A DNA stretch of 64,000 nucleotides, from the NCBI GenBank assembly GCA_038503035.1, contig JAVSML010025539.1, positions 310,001 through 374,000 on the forward strand. Direction: 5' to 3'. A program made the position numbers and the translations under genes. Positions 11,397 to 22,512 of this stretch are shown here, in pieces (within the stretch, counting starts at the first letter, position 1; each line of letters starts with the position of its first letter). The stretch is from Crocodylus rhombifer (Eukaryota; Chordata; Crocodylia; Crocodylidae). The notes beneath the pieces are model-generated. The model was not told where the DNA came from. It made no database searches and saw nothing but the letters and a program-made list of their open reading frames with translations.

Positions 11397-11722
11397 GCAT
11401 GTTGAACAAAAAATGAATACACAACAACAAAGGTAGTATATGAAGTTTTATTTATTGTCACCAGGTTTAGAATTTTTAGAAAACCTGGTATTTACTGTTA
11501 AAAAAGCAGCATTTATGATTACTAACTATACATTACTAACTATACTATACTAATATACTACTAAAATATGCAAACTATATTAATATATTACTAATATGCA
11601 GTGCATCCTGCCATGTACCCCCAACCCTGGTTTTGCTTTTTCTGGTGTGCCAGCACTCTGGTAGACATTGAGGGATTTTTGTGGTACTCCGGTCAAAAAT
11701 GTTGCCTACCCCTGAAATACAC

Positions 11723-13600
11723 CCTGACAGATTCTTTTCTTTGTTTCTGGGAGGCACAGTTCAGAACCTGTAATTCTAAATGAGTTAAGAATTCCTGTTC
11801 TGGCTACTTCAGGGGAACAATTCAGGAAGCCTAGTGTAAAAACAGTGTTCCTAGGCTGCTCCATAGATGGTGGCACAGTTGAGTATTTTCAGCATGTTTA
11901 AAATCTTACCTGCTTTGTGTTCTCCCACCATCCCACCTATACTGGGACTTACTGAGAGGATTTCTTATGGCTTAATTTAAATCTGAGGCAGGCACTATCT
12001 TTTTATTTAGCATTTGTATGTGGCCTATAAGTTGGGACTCCTGCGCGCAGCACTAAAAACATATAAACAGTAATAATAACCTTAGCCCACATCTACAGGA
12101 CGGTAATTTCAACTTGTCCAATTGTGGCTCTTGGATTGCATGGCAGGGGTAGGGGAGACATCTTTCCAGTATTCTGTCTAGAGATTTATAAATGTATGGT
12201 GGTGTTTTATTTTGTTTTTTTTAACTGCACACTACATTTTAATAGAGATTTGTTGTACAGACCAGCTCTACTTCTATTCTTGCTTGAATAATGACCCTGT
12301 GGAAGCTGCAAAAATTTCTTAAATGAAAATATAATGGAAAGCATGTATTGTGTTTTTAAAATTGATTCAGCATCTGACAATTGAAGCCCTGCACCGAGTA
12401 GAAAGACATGTCTCTATGAATCACCAGCCTCTGGCCACAGTTTGTAATCCACCAGTTTCTCAGTATCATAAAACTTAAGCATATAAAAAAACATGCAAGA
12501 ACTGGTTTAAAAATATAATACTTTCAAAAATACCTCCTAGGTTATTTTTATTTATTGCCTACTTTAAGTTGTAGGATATGCTTGGGCTCCTGCTTCAAGT
12601 TGTTCTACATAGCTTCAAGGGCTAGAAATCTATATTTTACAGAGAACTGAGACTCTCATGTAGTTGCATGATTTCAGGGACACTATTTTAAGAAATATAC
12701 CTTATATATTTTTTTTTACAATAATGTCATAAAAATCAGCACTACTAGTTTATGTAGCCGCACTGTATATCCACATCTACATGGCTAGCTAAAAATGAAT
12801 TATAATTACCTATGCATTTCTTGGTAAATAATTATAATATTTTCATCCTTTGGCTACTTTTCATGTATTTGTTTGTTTGCTTATTTTTGTGACACTTGAA
12901 ACGCTATCTAAAAGTACAAGAATTGATTACACAACAGTTGTATGTAACTGCTTATTTCTAAGCTTTATGGGATACGGGATACATTCCTGGTAGATATACA
13001 TGTGGAATGATCTGAAAATACCATGAAGCAATTACGATTGCTGTATTAATTATTTTTCGCTCAAGCTCACTATAGTAGACTGAAATACAGTAATTACATG
13101 TAACAAAACTCATGTTTAAAAAAAAAAAACTTTTTAGTGTAATATTAAAAACTATTTCTAAGAAGACTCCTATACAGACTCTAAGAAGACTCTGTTTTTC
13201 TTTTAAATAAATAAATAGCCAAAGACACCCAGCCATCTTCTACATTACCGTATTTCAAATGAGGTCTAGAGCTTGCAAAGATTTACATAGCTGCCATTTT
13301 TATAACAAGTAGTCTTATTGAATTAAGCTTAAATCCATATGTAAGAAACTTTCCAGGATCTTTTAATGGTTACTTTACAATTTGTTTGTTTGGTAAAATC
13401 ACTAACAAGTCTTGTTCAGTTCCTGCAGCTGAAAAGTATTCCTCTTTCAAATGTTGTTCAAAATTACCATCTCCATACTAAGCTTTATTCTGTGCTTCTA
13501 TTACTACAGCAAAATAGAGCACATTTGAAAATTGTGCCTTTTGACTAGAAAAACTGACTGGCACAACTCCACTCAGCTAGACATGTTCTAATTTTCAGAG
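11723..13600. other. AT-rich unique sequence, nothing recognised
   Basis: No coding, RNA or repeat signature that I can support. A 92-codon minus-strand frame at 12958-13236 has no family resemblance and is probably chance. Confidence 0.5.
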
Positions 13601-13605
13601 ACATT

Positions 13606-13925
13606 GGGTCCCTATACATATGCAGCAAGGCTGCTCCAATGCACTTTAATTACAGCGCATCGGAGAAGACTTGAGTAATCTAATCCAGCAGACTCCAACA
13701 TCACATGTATCATCAGTATCCCTGTGATGAAACATGGTGGCAGAGGCACTTTAACTAAAGTTCATTCAAGCCTTAGTTAAAGTGCCCCTGGTGCCATTTT
13801 TCAGCACGAGGTCACTGATACATGTGACACTCCAGGGACTTTAATTAGAGCCACTGTTAGAACCACTCTAATTAAAGTGCCCCTTCACTCCCAGAGCACA
13901 GCTGTAAATGCCTATTGTGCACCTT
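13606..13925. repeat. Palindrome-rich repeat, probable MITE
   Basis: Several internal inverted pairs are visible. GCACTTTAACTAAAG at about 13747 pairs with TTAGTTAAAGTGCCCC at about 13775. GGACTTTAATTAGAG at about 13836 pairs with CTCTAATTAAAGTGCCCC. CACTTTAATTACAG occurs once more near 13640. No coding potential. The outer ends are unclear, so the superfamily is not assigned. Confidence 0.45.
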
Positions 13926-13964
13926 CTAGTCCCCTTTAAAGCAGTGCCAATCTTCCTAAGTCAG

Positions 13965-14217
13965 CAGTGTCAACCTTTTTAAATTTGAGGCACCGCTCAG
14001 AAAATGCCAGCTTTTAGTTTTCCCACTTTCTTTCATTACAGAAAAATACAAGAGCAGTTTTTCTGTTGCAAAGAACTCAGAAAGGCCACAACTATGGGTT
14101 TCTATTTGAAACCTCTGGATTTATCTAATAGTGCTAATATTGTGTAACAACAGCAACATCCTTGAAAGGATCTCAAGGCATTCCAGGGTGCCATGGCATT
14201 CTGGTTGAGAATCAAGT
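13965..14217. mobile_element. Decayed hAT-type MITE
   Basis: It begins CAGTGTCAACCTTTTT and ends CTGGTTGAGAATCAAGT, a worn version of the CAGTGGTTCTCAACC-type inverted ends. The internal phrases GAGGCACCGCTCAG and CAGGGTGCCATGGCATTCTGG fit hAT MITEs of this type. No clear 8-bp duplication remains, which suggests an old insertion. Confidence 0.5.
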
Positions 14218-14920
14218 CCAAGACTCTCACTGACTTAAGATGAGAAACTTATCCTGTCAAATGTAAACTGAAGTGAAAAGAATGGGTTTAATTTTTTAAA
14301 AAAGTCCCACACTGTCATGCTGTCAAAAGATAAAATCATTTTGAGGCAAGCAAGGTAGGAAAAGGCTGTAACTTTGGATTATTTTAGCTAAAGGAAAAAA
14401 ACCTAAAAACAAAACAAAAAACCCCAACTTTCAAGCTTTTCTACAGGACTCTCATCACAGTCATTTAGCCAGATGGACTGTTCTCTGGGGATAAATCAGA
14501 CTTTTATGGTGAAAGAGGTTCATATCTCTAGTATCCTGCTACCTCATTTATTACCCAAATTAGGATGCCATTCATTCTAATGTGCACTGAACATATAAAG
14601 TGTTACTTATTGCTAAATACTCTGAAATGCCAGGCCTTCAACAAATATACAATTTAGAAATTGATCTTAAAGATCTATCCTATAATATCCCAGGGTTGAA
14701 TCTAAATTTCAGTTCTCAATTTAATGGACCTTTTTCCAGTGGGAGTTGAATTGGTTATAATTGTCTTCTCCATTTATTACATAGTAATTAACATAATGAT
14801 AGGAAACATAGAAAACTTATAATATCATCTTGGGGGGTGGGTCTTAAAATTTGGAGTTCAGATATGCATCCTGAAGTTCAAAACACAGATCGATGTATAG
14901 AGGTCAGTAGTATTTTACCA
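14218..14920. other. AT-rich unique sequence, nothing recognised
   Basis: No supported feature. An A/C-rich simple stretch lies near 14395-14425. Confidence 0.5.
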
Positions 14921-15057
14921 GGTACAAGCATTTGTCCGTGCCGGGAGCCACATGGCGAATGTGGTGCAAGTAACTTGGGGTGGGAGTGGGCAGGACTGGA
15001 TGTTGGGTAGAATCGACCCTAATTAAGTTGATCTAAACATTACGTCTACATGTATCC
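14921..15057 (-). repeat. GGGTAC-ended DNA repeat, short reversed copy
   Basis: On the minus strand it reads GGATACATGTAGACGTAATG, then TTTAGATCAACTTAATTAGG. This matches the left ends of the repeats at 3629 and 32490. The far end (GGTACAAGCA on the plus strand) matches the other terminus. At 137 bases it is an internally deleted copy. Confidence 0.5.
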
Positions 15058-16273
15058 TAAGACATTGAGCAGTTTTCTGATGCCAAACATATCCTGAAAC
15101 ATATTTGCAAAATCTTTGAAAATGTAGATCTTGGAACTTTATGGGCACAAAAGCATCTGTCAAAATATGACTGATCTGTATAGTTTGCAGTGTTTTTGCT
15201 CCTGGCTTCTTGGAAAATATTTCATTCCTTCTGAATGAGTCCAGCTGTTCAAAATGTTGCTAAATATAACATTTCCGTCTACTGTTCTCTTGCTCTTCAG
15301 TTGTCTTTGTATTCAAAGAACATTCTATGGTTTACTGTTCTTCAGATCTTTTTATTTATTGATTTTTAAATTTTCTTTCCTCTTCACAGTTTCATTATAC
15401 TCTTCATCAGTATTAGGTGGCACCATAAAATGCCTTTTTCTCCATCTTGGGTGGGCTTGTGCACCATGTTGTAACAGCTTTGTTGATATTGGCACCTCAG
15501 CAGGCCAGGTTTAAATTGTGTCTACATGTGTTGCAGCCACACCTAATTACATTGTAAACATGTTGATAGTCACTGAATTTCAGAATATGTTAGATTGAGT
15601 TAGATAATGTACAGTGTCTAAAAGTCTGCAGAAGGGCAGTAGTAGTGTACAAAGTCTTCCAGTATATATCATGACTATAAAGGCATTTGGTGCCTCTTCC
15701 CCTCAGTCCTCCCTCTCCCTCCCAACCAGTGGGTACCAGATTTAACTCTGACTGCAAATTTTTGCTGTTGGTCCCTTTTTCTTGCACTTATCTTTGAGTT
15801 TCTCCTTTTTCTTCTTCCTCATAGTGCCTTTTCTCTTCCTCCTTTTGAGGTTACAGAAGCAGTAGATACTGATGAGAAAGGGTAGTAGCAGGGTGGAGGC
15901 AGCTGATAGTTGCATTCTGACTCTGAAAATTGGCATGAGAAACAATGAAATATATCAACTGAGAGAGAACCTTTGGCAATTTTTAGCAGAGGCAAGAAAC
16001 GAATACTCCTCACCCCCACGTGGCTTGAGGAAAGAAAGCAGGATAGAAGCTGAATTTCATGTTGACATATTGCCAAAATACCTCCTTTAAAGCTAGGTCA
16101 AGAATTTCTATGGAGTTTGCATTGTAGACAGACCCCGATGTTCTTACCCATTAAAGGTATACAAAATTTGGAGCAGGAAACCAGTAACAACCATGAACAC
16201 CACCAAAAGCTTCACTTCATTTTGAATAAATATGGTAAACTGAGCTGTTGTTGTAGCTGTGATCTTGACTTTA
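15058..16273. other. Unique sequence, nothing recognised
   Basis: A pyrimidine-rich patch lies near 15700-15850. Small frames on both strands (60-86 codons) have no family resemblance. Confidence 0.5.
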
Positions 16274-17125
16274 ATTTCATAGTTTCATAGTAGCTAGGGT
16301 CAGGAGGGACCTGAACAGATCATCTACCTGACCCCCTGCCACAGGCAGGAATGAATGTTGGGTTCACAAGACCCCAGACAGGTGATCATCCAACCTCCTC
16401 TTGAATTTGCCCAAGGGAAGGGCAAGGACCACTTCCCTGGGAAGTTGGTTCCAGATTTTGGCCACCCTAACTGTAAAATATTGCCTTCTGACCTCTAACC
16501 TAAACCTGTTCTCCATCAGCTTATTACCATTGTTCCTTATCGCCCCAGGTGGTGTTGAGGAGAAAGGGCTCTACCTATTTGCTGTTGATCTCCCTTGATG
16601 AGTTTGTAGGCAGCCACCAGGTTTCCCCTCACCCTCCTCTTGCTGAGGCTGAACAGGTTCAGGTGCCTCAGTCTCTCCTCACAGGGCTTGTCCTGCTGCC
16701 TTCTCACCAAGCGGGTGGCCCTTCTCTGACCCCTCTCCAGGCTGGCCACATCCCTCTTGAAGTGCAGCGTCCAGTACTGGACGCAGTACTCCAACTGCAG
16801 CCTGACCAAAGTCACATAGCGGGGGAGTATCACCTCTCTGGACCGGCTTGAAATGCATCTTTGGGTGCATGACAAGGTATGGCTGGCCTTGCTGGCTGCG
16901 GTCTGGCATTGGCAGCTCATGTTCATCTTGGAGTCAGTAATGACTCCAAGATCCCATTCTGCCTCTGTGCTTTCAAGAGGGGAACTCCCCAGCCTGTATG
17001 TATGCTGTGGATACCTTCTCCCAAGGTGCAACAGCCTGCATTTATCTACATTGAACCCCATCCTATTCTCGTCTGCCCACTTTTGTAGCCTGTCTAAAGC
17101 TATTTGCAGCTTCTCTCTCCCTTCA
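16274..17125 (-). pseudogene. 5'-truncated CR1 LINE, minus strand
   Basis: Read on the minus strand, a 174-codon frame (17061-16537) gives the C-terminal part of CR1 ORF2. It starts at MGFNVDKCRLLHLG and runs through WDLGVITDSKMNMSCQCQ, SREVILPRYVTLVRLQLEYC, RRATRLVRRQQDKPC and HLNLFSLSKRRVRGNLVAAY. Downstream, toward 16274, the frame is broken and the element ends with the CR1 tail (CTATGAAACTATGA on the minus strand). Endonuclease and catalytic RT motifs are absent. It is a dead 5'-truncated insertion. Confidence 0.85.
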
Positions 17126-18639
17126 AGTAATTGTTCAGAAGCCTATGATTTTTTTTCTCAGCCTTTCATTCTTGAGGTTTTTTTATGTGATATATAAGGC
17201 TAGATTGTTTTGAAATATCCCTTAATCATCTGAAAATTGTATAGGAATTACCAGCAGCAACAAAAATATGAAGATACTTTCCTGAGAGTTTGAAAATGTT
17301 ATAAAGCAGTATTTGCTACTCACTAGTTAATTTAATATATGAATGCTTCAAAAATACATGAGCCAATACAATACTTAATTTGGCTTAAATGGAAACCAGT
17401 GTCATCTGCTCAGATTGTATTCTAAGGCAATGTGCCTGTCGTGGAAAATTTTGGTGAAAAATCATACATGAGTCACTGTAATTTTTTAATTAAAATAACA
17501 GGTTTTGTTTAAATTCTTGACTCATCTGTGACTTATTCACCCAAATGTTCTGTTTTCTTTGTCTGTAACAAACCACTTCCATAGTCATCTTTATATTTCT
17601 CCATTTAAACAAAGAGAAACAAATACAGAATTCTTTCATACTATCCAAGAAAAATTAATCCCAGTTAATAATGCAAAAGTTTGAAGTTATTCCTTTGTTC
17701 TGTCTAAACTTGTTTATCATGGATCTGTATTCACTGAGATATAATCCAACTCGGTGCTTACAAACCACTGGATAGTAAAGTTTTGTGTACCTCTCTCCAT
17801 CTACACCCCTTGAAGATGTGGATGTCTTGGTAAATGGTGAAAGTGTGTGGTAGGAATCAAGGTGGTACACTTGTCATCCAAAAGAAGAGAAAAATATTAT
17901 CCTGTCAGAATTGTTAAGCTACTATGAATGGGTTTAATAAAAGCAAGAGGGAACTTCCAAGTAAAGAGATTTTACAGGACTGGAACTTTTTAGTCTACAG
18001 GACAGACAAATGAAAAGGCATGATAATTACATAGAAAGAATGATTTGCGGCACTTAGATTAGGCATGTGTTTTTGTAATCTTCAAAGGTTGGTCCATGAA
18101 ACTGAGTGATGACAAATTTAAAACTGATAAAAGAAAATGCATATTTATACAATATATAATTGAGCTGCAGTTCTTTCCCACAAGGCATTATTGAGACTGT
18201 AAGAGCATGGTAAGATTAAGAAAATTAGACGTTTACATGAGTACTTAAAATATCTAGGTCTAAATTACATAAGATAAAAACTAATATGGCTTAGGAAGAA
18301 ACTTCCCCATGCTTAAGTGTTCACTGAGAAACTTATGAAAATTTCCATTCCTAATGAATAACCGCTATGATTTTGCATTGATTACAATTTGCCACATATA
18401 CACATTGTGTTCATCTAATAATGGCAATATCTAGAGGCTTGAATTCCTCTAGAATTATATTAACAGTATCTAGCCAACTTTGTAAACATAATTATGAGAA
18501 CTGCATGTACCCAACAAAGTTAAATAACTCAGTACTATAGTTATTTGTATATCAAGCATATAGTATGTATCTGTTACATGTATAAAAAATCCCTCCAATC
18601 ATGGGTTCTTTTCTACAACAAGGACTGAACACAGAACTA
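17126..18639. other. AT-rich unique sequence, nothing recognised
   Basis: No gene, RNA or repeat that I can support. Confidence 0.5.
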
Positions 18640-18732
18640 GGATGAACTTATTATGTAGCCATGAAGAAGTCACTAAACTTTCCTGTGTCTCAGTAATCCC
18701 CATTTGTAAAATGGATTTGTCTGTACTTTACA

Positions 18733-18733
<1 letters not shown>
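18640..18733 (+). repeat. MIR-like CORE-SINE fragment
   Basis: AGTCACTAAACTTTCCTGTG, then TCTCAGTAATCCCCATTTGT, then AAAATGG is the familiar MIR core order. The tRNA-derived head is not recognisable. Confidence 0.6.
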
Positions 18734-18734
<1 letters not shown>

Positions 18735-18772
<38 letters not shown>

Positions 18773-18800
18773 TGTGTGTAGTATGTGTGTTTGTGTGTTG
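18735..18800 (+). repeat. (TG)n microsatellite
   Basis: About 22 TG units from 18736, interrupted by TATG and GTAGTATG, trailing into TTTGTGTG. It directly follows the MIR fragment. Confidence 0.95.
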
Positions 18801-19291
18801 GGTTTCCTATTCTTATGTCTGCCTGTTGCAGTCTGGGTTATTAATCTTGTGTGTTTATAATTACAGAATAGGTACTGTTGCAACTCATTATAAATGAACA
18901 AACTTCATTTGTGTTAGACAGACATGAAATACATTTCAGACTTGCTGCTTTGTTGGCTTTTATTGAAAACAATGCCTCTTATTTTCTTGTTTGTTTTACG
19001 AAGTCAATGGGATGGCTAGATCAATGAATATGGTACCATACCATCTTGTTTATTTAAAAGGTATCTGTTTTGTTATGTCCTAGAGTATAGCACTGCTTTC
19101 TTCTTTTTAGTTTATGAACTATTTTGATGCTTTATATAACTTGTAGTTTAGACACTTCAGTTCTGATGCTGGTCCTTGTCAGGTCTCTGCATTGTTGCAC
19201 TAGCAGTAAGAAGAAAACTATCCTCACCAGATATCTAAGGATTACTCTGGGGAAGGGGAATCCTTGGCTGATGTAAGGCTGTGGCTATGCT
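18801..19291. other. Unique sequence, nothing recognised
   Basis: No supported feature. Confidence 0.5.
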
Positions 19292-19769
19292 GGGTACATC
19301 TACACGTGCACATAGCACTAAACTGAGGCACAGTTTGCACTAGAGTTTATTGCTCCTGGACGTAGTGTTTACATGTGTGCCTTGGACTGCAGCATGTTGA
19401 GCTGGGGTGGAGTGGCCCTGGCTGGCAGGCAGTTTGGGCAGTCAGCCTTCCAGCCCAGAGCTGGTCTGCACTGGCATAACATGCTGGAGAAGGGCTGGCT
19501 GGGGCACAAGGGTGCTACAGTGTGGGGCTAGGCGGCAGGCAGTCCCTGTGCTGTAGCACCCTTGTGCCCCGGTTAGCCCCGGTCACTGTCTACACATGCG
19601 TTTTGGTGCACTAAATGACTCCGCCACAGGATAATACTTGTCCTGGACAGTACTGTCCTACAACAAAGTTAATTTACTGTGCTTTAATATGGGTGCATGT
19701 GTAGGCAGTGATGCTTTACTGTGGAATTAACTAGTTAGCTCTATAGTAAACCACACGTGTAGATGCACC
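19292..19769. mobile_element. MITE with GTrCATCTACACGTG ends and a strong hairpin
   Basis: The left end GGGTACATCTACACGTG and right end CACACGTGTAGATGCACC are inverted repeats, and the pairing extends further inward with mismatches. Inside lies a perfect 20-bp inverted repeat, GGGGCACAAGGGTGCTACAG at 19501-19520 against 19551-19570, with a 30-base loop and additional imperfect pairing outside it. There is no reading frame. A target duplication could not be fixed with confidence, so the superfamily is unassigned. Confidence 0.65.
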
Positions 19770-20095
19770 TGTTGACACAGAGAGTGTGCCAGAGAGTGTG
19801 CCAGTGCCAGTGATGAGATATTGTCATAGTATATAGAAGACTTGAGTCTGTTTGAAAGTACTCTGAGGATGGGTTTGGTGAACAATTAACCCAGGGTCAT
19901 CAGACTCCTCACCCGACATTTGCATGAGTGCAAGGCTGTTACTATTCAAGAATGTTCATTTTCTACTTTATGGAACATGAATGGTTTTTTTTTTTTCTGA
20001 TGGCAAGATGTCTAATGAATAATGATATTTAGTCACCCAGTGAAAGAAAAATTTGTCCTCATTTTATCTAATCAAAACAAAATGCTACATAGGAC
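19770..20095. other. Unique sequence with a short duplication
   Basis: A short tandem duplication (AGAGAGTGTGCC twice) lies near 19780-19802. Otherwise nothing is recognised. Confidence 0.5.
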
Positions 20096-21148
20096 TGTGA
20101 CAGGCTCAGGCAATCTGCCTGGCATCTGACACCCTCTAGTAGTTAGACCTGCCTGCCCACAGTCCCCAGTCTCCCTTTACCTCCTATCTCTTTCCTGCTA
20201 TGACTTGATTTTTGGATCTTTTAACTGAGGAGGCTTCCTCCAGAGGCTGGGGTAGCCTCTTCCTGGGTGCCTTTCCTTGGTGTACAGTCCTCCAGGCTTT
20301 TTTGTCCCAAATCTCAGGACTCTTCTGCCCCAAACTCTATGGTGTGGGTTTTCCCTTTTAAGACAAACCTAGCTTTGACTTAGGGGCAATTATCATGACC
20401 TCCAGCTTCCCCCCATAGTCATGCCCATGCATCACAGATGTCAGTCAGTGTTGTGGTGGGGCTTGGCCTTGACTCTGCACTTGGCACCTTAAGTCTCAAA
20501 CTTTTGTTGGGTCTTTCACAATCCTGTCTTCAGCCCCTTTCCTCTAGATGGGCTCTCTAGCCCAGGGTCCACTGTCCGGAACCTCACCTTCTAGGTCCCC
20601 TGTCTTGCACTCATGTGCTTCTGGGCTTCTTGCCTCTGTCTTATGCTTCTGGGCCCCTGACCCTGCTAGGGAACTCTCTGCTGGGTGTCTCTCAGGTACC
20701 CCGTGGCCTCCTTTCAACCCCTACAGCCACATCTAGTCCTCTGGTCCTAAGCAAATACAAACACCAGCATAACAGAAATATAAGACTTCTGCCACAAGCT
20801 CTTCCCCACTCTGGGTCAGTACCCTACCACAAGCTATACTTCCCAGTAACAAGCCACTTGCTCTCATGGGTAGCTTGGGTGTCCGTGGACCAGCTTCCTG
20901 TAGTCAGCTTCCCTGGGGGTTCCTGTCCCTCCAGCATACAGGGCCAGACTGCCTGCTCTGGCTCAGACCCTGGTTTTATATGCCTAAATGCTCCACCCCA
21001 GTTCCTGTCATGTGGTTTCCTAGCCCCACACAGAAATTTACCTTTTAATTAAGGGCCAGTTTGTGCTCCTGGTGCAGCAGCCCCACACAGACAGCTTAGC
21101 TTGCTGCATTCCCTTAAAGTAACAGAAGTCCCCTGGCTCCTTGTTACA
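20096..21148 (-). mobile_element. Probable solo LTR of an endogenous retrovirus-like element
   Basis: On the minus strand the block starts TGTAACAAGGAGCC and ends GAGCCTGTCACA, i.e. TGT...ACA ends. It is flanked by AGGAC (20091-20095) and AGGAA (21149-21153), a 5-bp duplication with one mismatch. A good TATA motif (GCATATAAAACC, minus strand, about 20970-20982) lies roughly 170 bases inside the minus-strand start. The whole block is C/T-rich on the plus strand and lacks any gag, pro or pol frame. Length (1053 bases), ends and duplication fit a solo LTR left by recombination. I see no clear polyadenylation signal, and the short region before the TATA box is unusual, so the call is not certain. 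Confidence 0.6.
20970..20982 (-). promoter_or_regulatory. TATA box of the putative LTR
   Basis: GCATATAAAACC on the minus strand sits in an otherwise GC-rich block, where a U3 promoter element would be expected. It is only as good as the LTR call. Confidence 0.4.
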
Positions 21149-21279
21149 AGGAATTAAAACTCTTTCAATATTTCTTACGGGGGGGGGGGAATCCTACAGC
21201 ATATTAACCATATGAATGTGCCTATTAACTGTTATGAAAAAGACAGCTAAGAAATGTACCAAAAAAAAAGATTTACATT

Positions 21280-22512
21280 TTTTCATAGAATCAGTGAGTC
21301 GGAAGGTACCTAGACAGATCATTGAGTCTGACCCCCTGCCACGGGCAGGAATGACACTGAGGGTGGAAGGGGTCATAAAACCCCAACCAGGTGCCTATCC
21401 AGTCTCCTTTTGAAGATTTCCAGGGAAGGTGAGAGCACCACCTCTCTGGGAAGCCTATTCCAGGCTCTGGCCACCCTTACAGTGAAGTAGTTCTTCCTAA
21501 TATCTAACCTAAACCTATCCTCCCTCAGCTTGTGGCCATTGTTCCTGGTGACTCCAAGGGGGGCCCTGGTGAACAGACTTTCCCCAGGTCCCTGCTGGTG
21601 GCCCCTGATAAGGTTGTAGGCAGCCACAAGATCCCCCCTCAGTCTTCTCTTGCAGAGACTGAAGAGATTCAGGTCCCTCAGCCCCTTCTCATAGGGCTGG
21701 CCACGGAGGTTCTCCACGTCCCTCTTGAAGTGCGGTGCCCAGAACTGGACACAGTACTCCAGCTGCAGCCTGACCAGCGCCGCATAGAGGGGGAGCAAGA
21801 CCTCTCTGGACCTGTTAGTGATGCCCCTGTTGATGCATGGGTGCAGTTGGCTCTGCCTATTGCTTTGTTGCATTGGCGACTCATATTCATCCTGGAGTCA
21901 ATCCTGACTCCAGGATCCCTCTCTGCCTCTGTGCTGCTGAGAGGGTCAGCCCCTAACCTATAACCATAATGCTGGTTTCCTCTCCCCAGGTGCAGCACTC
22001 TGCACTTGTCCTTCTTGAACCGCATCCTGTTCAGATCCACTCACTTCTCCAACCTATCCAGGTCTGCCTGGATGCGGTCCCTGCCTGCCGGTGTATTCAC
22101 TTTACCCCACAGCTTGGTGGCATCAGCGAACTTGAACAGGGTGCTCTCCACATCCTCGTCCAGGTCGCTAATGAAGATGTTGAACAGCACCGGCCCAAGG
22201 ACCGAGCCCTGGGGGATTCTGCTGCCCACAGCCTTCCAAGTCAACATCGACCTGTCCACCACCACCCTCTGGGTGTGCCCCTGTAACCAGTTTGCCACCC
22301 ACGTGACTGTGCATTCATCAATGCCGCAGTCCCTCAGCTTGCCCACCAGAACTGGGTGGGACACTGTGTTGAAGGCCTTCTGGAAGTCCAAGAAGATGAC
22401 ATCGACTTCCTCCTTCACATCTAAGCTTTTTGTTACCCGGTCATAGAAAGAGACCAGGTTAGTCAGGCAGGATTGGCATGGCACAAACCCATGTTGGTTA
22501 CCCCTCAACATC
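21280..22512 (-). pseudogene. 5'-truncated CR1 LINE with RT remnants, minus strand
   Basis: Three overlapping minus-strand frames (22526-22041, 22040-21678, 21873-21373) together cover the second half of CR1 ORF2. RT landmarks are GNQHGF, VIFLDFQKAFNTVSH (motif A), GSRIPQGSVLGPVLFNIFIS (motif B) and FKFADATKLW where FADD is expected (motif C; the second Asp is Ala, codon at 22119-22121). The C-terminal part has [16 protein letters not shown] and RSREVLLPLYAALVRLQ. Frame changes lie near 22040 and 21750-21850. The 3' tail lies at the low-coordinate end. It is dead, because it is truncated, frameshifted and carries an altered active site. Confidence 0.9.

Larger units (their letters stand above)
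9214..11714 (+). mobile_element. 2.5-kb non-autonomous hAT element
   Basis: The left end CAGGGATAGGCAACCCCTGG and right end GTTGCCTACCCCTG are inverted repeats. They are flanked by GAATACAC (9206-9213) and AAATACAC (11715-11722), an 8-bp duplication with one mismatch. The first 70 and last 50 bases match those of the 364-bp element at 32644-33007, including the GCTCAGCACACC-like segment on the left and GGTCAAAAATGTTG on the right. The 2.5-kb copy therefore belongs to the same family but carries about 2.1 kb of extra interior: a GC-rich part, a long inverted repeat (9764-11015) and a pyrimidine tract. Open frames of up to 144 codons look like composition artefacts, and I see no transposase motifs. 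Confidence 0.75.

Noticed and set aside
10997..11436. 139- and 99-codon frames rich in Ser, Phe and Leu, looking like membrane proteins
   Set aside because: They are translations of a polypyrimidine tract; the hydrophobicity is an artefact.
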